Source: Saccharibacillus kuerlensis DSM 22868
GTDB lineage: Bacteria > Bacillota > Bacilli > Paenibacillales > Paenibacillaceae
DNA length: 64,000 nucleotides
NCBI RefSeq assembly: GCF_000378145.1
Contig: NZ_KB899280.1
Coordinates: forward strand, 124,001-188,000
Reading direction: 5' to 3'
A model generated the notes under the pieces. It was not told where the DNA came from. It saw nothing but the letters and a program-made list of their open reading frames with translations, and made no database searches. The position numbers and the translations under genes are program-made. This document shows positions 60,139 to 64,000 of the stretch, piece by piece (position 1 is the first letter of the stretch; each line of letters begins with the position of its first letter).

Positions 60139-60960
60139 ATGAAAACAATTTTTATTACCGGTGCATCAACAGGCTTAGGAAAAGCAGCGGCTAAAAATTT
60201 CGCTGAACAAGGTTGGAACGTCGTAGCAACGATGCGATCTCCGGAAAAAGAAACAGAACTTACAAATTACGAACATGTTTTTGTAACAGCTATGGACGTT
60301 CAACAGCCCAAAACTATTGAATACGCAATAAGTCAATCCATCGAGCGTTTCGGGCAAATTGACGTGCTAATAAATAATGCAGGATATGGAGCAGTCGGGA
60401 TTTTTGAAGCAGCTACCGAAAAACAAATTCATAACCAATTTGATGTAAATGTTTTTGGTTTAATGCGTGTAACGCAAGCCCTATTACCCCATTTTAGATC
60501 CAATCAACAAGGCCTTATCGTAAATATCTCTTCTCAGGGAGGAAGAATCACATTCCCTTTGACCTCTTTATATCATGCAACGAAGTTTGCTGTGGAGGGC
60601 TTCTCCGAATCATTGTCTTATGAACTGGCTTCCCAGAATATTCAGATCAAATTAATTGAACCGGGAATTGTGAAAACTTCATGGTATAACTCCACGGACA
60701 AATTGCAAGATGCGTCTTTGTCAGACTATAACGAATTCTCTGAATCTTTCGATAAGGGATTTCAGGAATTTTCTCAAAAAAATGCTCATTTGCAGGCCAC
60801 ATCAGAAATAGTCGCTCAAACTATTTATAAAGCGGTAACGGACGAAAGTGATCAGTTTAGGTATCCCGTCGGTCAAGATGCTGAAGAACTTTTGGAACTA
60901 CGTAAACAATTAAATGACGAGGAATTTAGAGCGTATATTCGCAAACAAGTTCTTGCTTAA
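60139..60960 (+). CDS. short-chain dehydrogenase/reductase (SDR)
   Basis: A 273-residue NAD(P)-dependent oxidoreductase. It has the cofactor motif TGASTGLGKA, NNAGYGA, catalytic serine in NISSQGG and YXXXK in YHATKFAVEG. The chain resembles the classical SDR group with broad ketone or aldehyde specificity. Ribosome site TAGGAGG. Expression is probably driven by a MerR-type promoter upstream and controlled by the MerR gene that follows. Low GC compared with neighbours suggests recent acquisition. The substrate is unknown. Confidence 0.92.
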   Translation: MKTIFITGASTGLGKAAAKNFAEQGWNVVATMRSPEKETELTNYEHVFVTAMDVQQPKTIEYAISQSIERFGQIDVLINNAGYGAVGIFEAATEKQIHNQFDVNVFGLMRVTQALLPHFRSNQQGLIVNISSQGGRITFPLTSLYHATKFAVEGFSESLSYELASQNIQIKLIEPGIVKTSWYNSTDKLQDASLSDYNEFSESFDKGFQEFSQKNAHLQATSEIVAQTIYKAVTDESDQFRYPVGQDAEELLELRKQLNDEEFRAYIRKQVLA

Positions 60961-60973
60961 AGGAGAGGTTTCT

Positions 60974-61327
60974 ATTCAGTATTCAATTGGCAAGGTGGCA
61001 GAAGAAACAGGACTGTCTATTCATACTTTAAGATATTATGAAAAGGAGGGAATTCTTCCTCCTATTAAACGGAACGATTTGGGCATGAGAGTATTCGACA
61101 AGGATGACATGGAGTGGCTTGAATTCACCTGTTGCCTACGGAACACCGGTATGACCATTGAAGAAATGAAAACTTTTTCTCACCTAACCCTTCAAGGCGA
61201 TGAAACGGTTCCTCAGCGTATTGCTCTTCTAAATCAGCAGCAGGAGCGCGTTATGAGCCAGGTTAGCCAATTGAACACATATCTATCGATGATTAAGTAC
61301 AAGATTGAAAAGTATAGTCCAGAATAA
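60974..61327 (+). CDS. MerR-family regulator with a probable ATT start
   Basis: A 118-residue regulator. The N-terminal winged helix is YSIGKVAEETGLSIHTLRYY followed by EKEGILPP, then a coiled coil with QRIALLNQQQERVMSQVSQL. Relatives begin MXYSIGKVA; here ATT at 60974 takes the place of the ATG, six bases after AGGAGAGG. The only in-frame ATG (60914) lies inside the SDR gene, has no ribosome site and would add 20 non-matching residues. It belongs to the AdhR/YraB-like group that senses aldehydes or other electrophiles. It probably controls the SDR operon through the promoter at 60076. Confidence 0.8.
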   Translation: MQYSIGKVAEETGLSIHTLRYYEKEGILPPIKRNDLGMRVFDKDDMEWLEFTCCLRNTGMTIEEMKTFSHLTLQGDETVPQRIALLNQQQERVMSQVSQLNTYLSMIKYKIEKYSPE

Positions 61328-61402
61328 TAACTACATTAATTTTCAACATTACCTGTTAAACGCTTTCGGCCGCGATGACTTATCTAGGATACATGCAGCA
61401 AA

Positions 61403-61439
61403 AAAAGACAACCCTTCAGCTAAAAGGGATTGTCTTTTT
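61403..61439. terminator. bidirectional terminator
   Basis: AAAAGACAACCCTT and AAAGGGATTGTCTTTTT around a short loop; serves the SDR-merR operon and the convergent ars operon. Confidence 0.75.
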
Positions 61440-61477
61440 AGGTTAACGTATGGTCTCGCCGAAACATTCATCTACAA

Positions 61478-61921
61478 TTAAGCATTCGGGAAAATATGCT
61501 TAAGCGCTTCACGCTGCGCATCTTTGATCGAGATTACCGGACGAATTTCTTTGGCCAGACGCTCGCTTTCTTCCAAAGTGTCGGCTTTACCGAGCGCAAG
61601 CAGTGTTCCGATCGCAACGGCTCCTGTACGTCCTTTGCCACCGCCGCAGTGGAACCCGACCTTCTTGCCCTGTTTATAGCTATCGACTACCTGATCGATT
61701 GCCTGCTTGAACACTTCTTCTTGAGTTGTCCGGGCATGATCGTCCAGAGCGATTTGAATCCATTGAACCTGACGATCCGGACTTTGATAAGCAATCCCTG
61801 TCGCTTCTTCACGCAGATCGACAATGACTTCACAGTTTGCTTCGTTAATCATCTGCTCCACGTCGTCAGCGCCGCCCAGATAGATTTGCCCATCGACCAA
61901 GGCTTGATAAGTCTTTGTCAT
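61478..61921 (-). CDS. protein tyrosine phosphatase family protein in the ars operon
   Basis: A 147-residue cysteine phosphatase of the dual-specificity type. The signature loop is HCGGGKGRTG with nucleophile C92 and R98. The start is YQALVDGQIYLGGADDVEQM; the ATG at 61921 follows TAGGAGTGG. It is the last gene after arsC, separated by 61 bp. Phosphatase-like genes of this sort occur in some Paenibacillus and Bacillus ars clusters; whether it acts on arsenate or arsenate esters, or is an ordinary phosphatase, is unknown. Confidence 0.83.
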   Translation of the reverse strand: MTKTYQALVDGQIYLGGADDVEQMINEANCEVIVDLREEATGIAYQSPDRQVQWIQIALDDHARTTQEEVFKQAIDQVVDSYKQGKKVGFHCGGGKGRTGAVAIGTLLALGKADTLEESERLAKEIRPVISIKDAQREALKHIFPNA

Positions 61922-61982
61922 CTCAACCACTCCTACTCGCTTCATGATTCGGCCGCTTGACCTCTAACGCTTTTAGGCTATC

Positions 61983-62402
61983 TTATTTACCGGTTTCGGC
62001 AAAAGTGCGAATCCGCTCGCTGATCTGATCGCGTACCGTCTGGAAAACGACCCATTTCTCTTCATCTGTTCCCTGCGCTTTAGCCGGATCGTCGAATCCC
62101 CAATGCTCTCTGCGAATATGAGGCGGCGTAACCGGGCATTTGTCGGCAGCGTCTCCGCACAACGTCACGATAAAGTCCGCATTGTTCAAAATTTCCGGAT
62201 CAATGATGTCGGAAGTCTGATCTGTAATATCGATGCCGACTTCGTTCATGGCTTTAACCGCGTTCGGATTCAGTCCGTGAGCTTCGATTCCTGCGCTGAG
62301 TACATTCCATTCATCGCCCAAATACTTTTTGCCCCAAGCTTCCGCCATCTGGCTTCTGCAGGAATTGCCGGTACAGAGAAAATAAAGTGTTTTTTTAGCC
62401 AT
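61983..62402 (-). CDS. arsC: arsenate reductase, thioredoxin-coupled
   Basis: A 139-residue arsenate reductase of the low-molecular-weight phosphatase fold. Catalytic C10 lies in [14 protein letters not shown], and the redox pair C82 and C89 in [10 protein letters not shown] is intact, so it should use thioredoxin. It reduces arsenate to arsenite, which ArsB exports. The ATG at 62402 follows AAAGGAGAG. The 79-bp gap to arsB and the same orientation mark one operon. Confidence 0.96.
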   Translation of the reverse strand: MAKKTLYFLCTGNSCRSQMAEAWGKKYLGDEWNVLSAGIEAHGLNPNAVKAMNEVGIDITDQTSDIIDPEILNNADFIVTLCGDAADKCPVTPPHIRREHWGFDDPAKAQGTDEEKWVVFQTVRDQISERIRTFAETGK

Positions 62403-62481
62403 AATTAAGTCTCTCCTTTGTCCGGTCACAGCCGGATTTGATAAGATTAATGACAGTGAACATGAATCAAATAAAACTTAC

Positions 62482-63777
62482 TTAAACAACCTGCAGCCAT
62501 AAATACAGTCCCAGCAGCGTAATGAACAATGTCGGAATCGTCAAGATGATACCGGTCTTGAAATATACGCCCCACGGGATCTTGATCCCTTTGGTGCTCA
62601 GTACATGCAGCCACAGCAGCGTAGCCAGGGAACCGATCGGCGTAATTTTAGGTCCCAGATCGGAGCCGATGACATTGGCATAGATCAGCGCTTCCCGAAT
62701 GCTCTCGGACGTTGTGGTAGCGTTGATCGCCAGCGCATCAATCAGCACCGTCGGCATATTGTTCATAATGGATGAAAGGATCGCCGCCAGGAAGCCCATT
62801 CCGATTGTAGCGACGAACATGCCCTGATCCGCCATATACTGAATCGCTACCGCAAGCGTATCGGTCAGTCCCGCGTTGCGCAGACCATACACGACCACAT
62901 ACATACCGATCGAGAAAAAGACGATGGCCCACGGAGCGCCTTTCACAACTTCAGGAATAGGGACGACCGGACTCCGCAGCGCCAGAAGCAGGAAGAAGAT
63001 TGCGATGACACCCGCCACAACAGAAACCGGAATCTCGAAGAACTCGCAAACGAAGTATCCGATCAGCAGCAGGGCCAGAACGAGCCAAGACCACTTGAAC
63101 ATTCTGTGATCGCGAATCGCTTGACTCGGACTTTTGAGCTGCATGGCATCGAATGTTTTGGGAATGCTTTTGCGGAAAAAGAGATACAGTACTCCGATAC
63201 TTGCGACAAGCGCAAACAGATTCGGTACGATCATATGCTGCGCATACTCGATAAAGCCGATTCCGAAGTAGTCCGCAGACACGATATTGACCAGATTGCT
63301 GACGACCAGCGGCAGCGACGTCGTATCGGCGATAAATCCGCTGGCGATAATAAACGGAAATATCTTTTTCTCATCCAGATTAAGCGCCCGCACCATAGCC
63401 AATACGATTGGGGTTAAGATCAATGCCGCTCCATCGTTCGCAAAGAAAGCGGCGACAAGCGCACCCAGCACGCTGATGTAGATAAACATACGAAGACCGT
63501 TGCCACCCGCGGCCCTTGCCATATGCAGTGCAGCCCATTCGAAAAACCCGATGCGGTCCAAAATCAGAGAGATCAGGATAATCGCGATAAAGGCCAGTGT
63601 TGCGTTCCAGACAATCTGCGTAACGTCCCAGACATCCTGGAAATTAACGACGCCCAGCAGCAGCGCCAGCAGCGCTCCGCCGCAGGCCGACCATCCAATC
63701 GATAGTCCTTTCGGCTGCCAAATGACAAAAATCAAGGTGAGCAGAAAGATAAGAACTGCTGCAATAACTAAAAACAA
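62482..63777 (-). CDS. arsB: arsenite efflux pump
   Basis: A 431-residue inner-membrane protein with about 12 helices of the ArsB type. The features [37 protein letters not shown] and [13 protein letters not shown] are conserved in ArsB and distinguish it from Acr3. It expels arsenite or antimonite, driven by the proton gradient. The TTG start follows GGAGGGG and lies 15 bp after the arsR stop. Confidence 0.95.
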   Translation of the reverse strand: MFLVIAAVLIFLLTLIFVIWQPKGLSIGWSACGGALLALLLGVVNFQDVWDVTQIVWNATLAFIAIILISLILDRIGFFEWAALHMARAAGGNGLRMFIYISVLGALVAAFFANDGAALILTPIVLAMVRALNLDEKKIFPFIIASGFIADTTSLPLVVSNLVNIVSADYFGIGFIEYAQHMIVPNLFALVASIGVLYLFFRKSIPKTFDAMQLKSPSQAIRDHRMFKWSWLVLALLLIGYFVCEFFEIPVSVVAGVIAIFFLLLALRSPVVPIPEVVKGAPWAIVFFSIGMYVVVYGLRNAGLTDTLAVAIQYMADQGMFVATIGMGFLAAILSSIMNNMPTVLIDALAINATTTSESIREALIYANVIGSDLGPKITPIGSLATLLWLHVLSTKGIKIPWGVYFKTGIILTIPTLFITLLGLYLWLQVV

Positions 63778-63792
63778 ATCGATTCCCCTCCA

Positions 63793-64000
63793 TTACCCGC
63801 AAGAAATACGCAAGCCCTTTTTTTCCAACTCTTCGATCTGATACTTTTGTGAGGGGAGCAGTGAAATCAGGCCATGAATCAAGTCGCGCTGCGGATGGTC
63901 ACGATTGACCGAATAGAAGATCCATTGTCCTTTTCGATTTTCTTTGACAAGCCCTGCATCTTTGAGCTTTCTCAAGTGCTGGCTGATCGACGGCTGACTG
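63793..64000 (-). CDS. arsR: ArsR arsenic-responsive repressor, truncated at the window edge
   Basis: The 3' part of the gene, 69 codons. The recognition helix SQPSISQHLRKLKDAGLV is present, followed by the wing ENRKGQWIFYSVN. The 5' part with the metal-binding cysteines lies outside the window. The chain ends RISCG, with a cysteine near the C-terminus that may take part in As(III) binding. It leads the arsR-arsB-arsC operon. Confidence 0.92.
   Translation of the reverse strand, partial: SQPSISQHLRKLKDAGLVKENRKGQWIFYSVNRDHPQRDLIHGLISLLPSQKYQIEELEKKGLRISCG

Overview
The window looks like chromosomal DNA of a Gram-positive, endospore-former-type bacterium, most likely Paenibacillaceae (Paenibacillus or Saccharibacillus-like). 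This rests on roughly 50% GC, strong AGGAGG-type ribosome sites, frequent TTG/GTG starts, YesM/YesN-type two-component genes, CUT1 sugar transporters without a local ATPase, large secreted pectin-degrading enzymes and Bacillus-type families (YnzC, YitT, QdoI, Csp). The genus is an inference; no rRNA or housekeeping marker is present.

Layout. 1-3.5 kb: a left-truncated alpha/beta hydrolase, then two small YdcZ-type membrane proteins around a Crp/Fnr regulator, and a Nudix hydrolase. 3.7-5.5 kb: a GNAT acetyltransferase fused to a PLP aminotransferase. 5.6-9.1 kb: an AraC regulator divergent from a quercetin dioxygenase and an MFS exporter. 9.3-13.6 kb: another MFS transporter and a family 2 glycoside hydrolase. 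13.7-15.4 kb: a DJ-1/PfpI protein and a WYL regulator, with an 8 x 8 bp tandem repeat just after the DJ-1 stop. 15.5-18.4 kb: a molybdopterin oxidoreductase with a C-terminal LysM domain and a translationally coupled unknown partner. 18.6-21.8 kb: GntR regulator, ilvD, an MmcQ/YjbR gene with a nonsense codon at its start, and a tiny lipoprotein. 21.8-24.1 kb: a frameshifted EmrB/QacA-type exporter and its divergent TetR regulator. 24.2-32.6 kb: a carbohydrate-uptake locus with kinase, AraC-type response regulator, binding protein, two permeases and a GH78-like glycosidase. 32.7-44.2 kb: esterases, an MFS/ArsR pair, YitT, a TetR/old-yellow-enzyme pair and several small or unknown genes. 44.3-48.4 kb: a gene remnant, a cold-shock protein, a chemoreceptor and an AraC regulator. 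48.6-54.5 kb: a giant secreted rhamnogalacturonan lyase with two acetylesterase modules. 54.8-56.8 kb: a TerD-nuclease-TerD fusion protein. 57-61.3 kb: an MBL-fold hydrolase, a lipoprotein, YnzC, a gene-poor stretch and an SDR/MerR pair. 61.4-64 kb: an ars operon (arsR-arsB-arsC plus a tyrosine phosphatase) running off the right edge.

How the genes fit together. Several parts fit life on plant matter: the PL11/acetylesterase enzyme can cut acetylated rhamnogalacturonan I, the YesM/YesN-like system and CUT1 transporter could sense and import the fragments, GH78-like and GH2 enzymes could trim them, and the quercetin dioxygenase would remove the flavonol left when rhamnosylated flavonoids are deglycosylated. 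A near-consensus cre site before the lyase and a weaker one near the kinase suggest catabolite control. Many paired regulator/efflux or regulator/enzyme units (AraC-qdoI-MFS, TetR-MFS, ArsR-MFS, TetR-OYE, MerR-SDR, ArsR-ArsB) suggest a detoxification-rich region.

The most unusual item is the 667-residue protein at 54801-56804. It joins a degenerate vWA-like domain, a TerD domain, a restriction-endonuclease-fold nuclease and a second TerD-like domain in one chain, with no other ter genes nearby.
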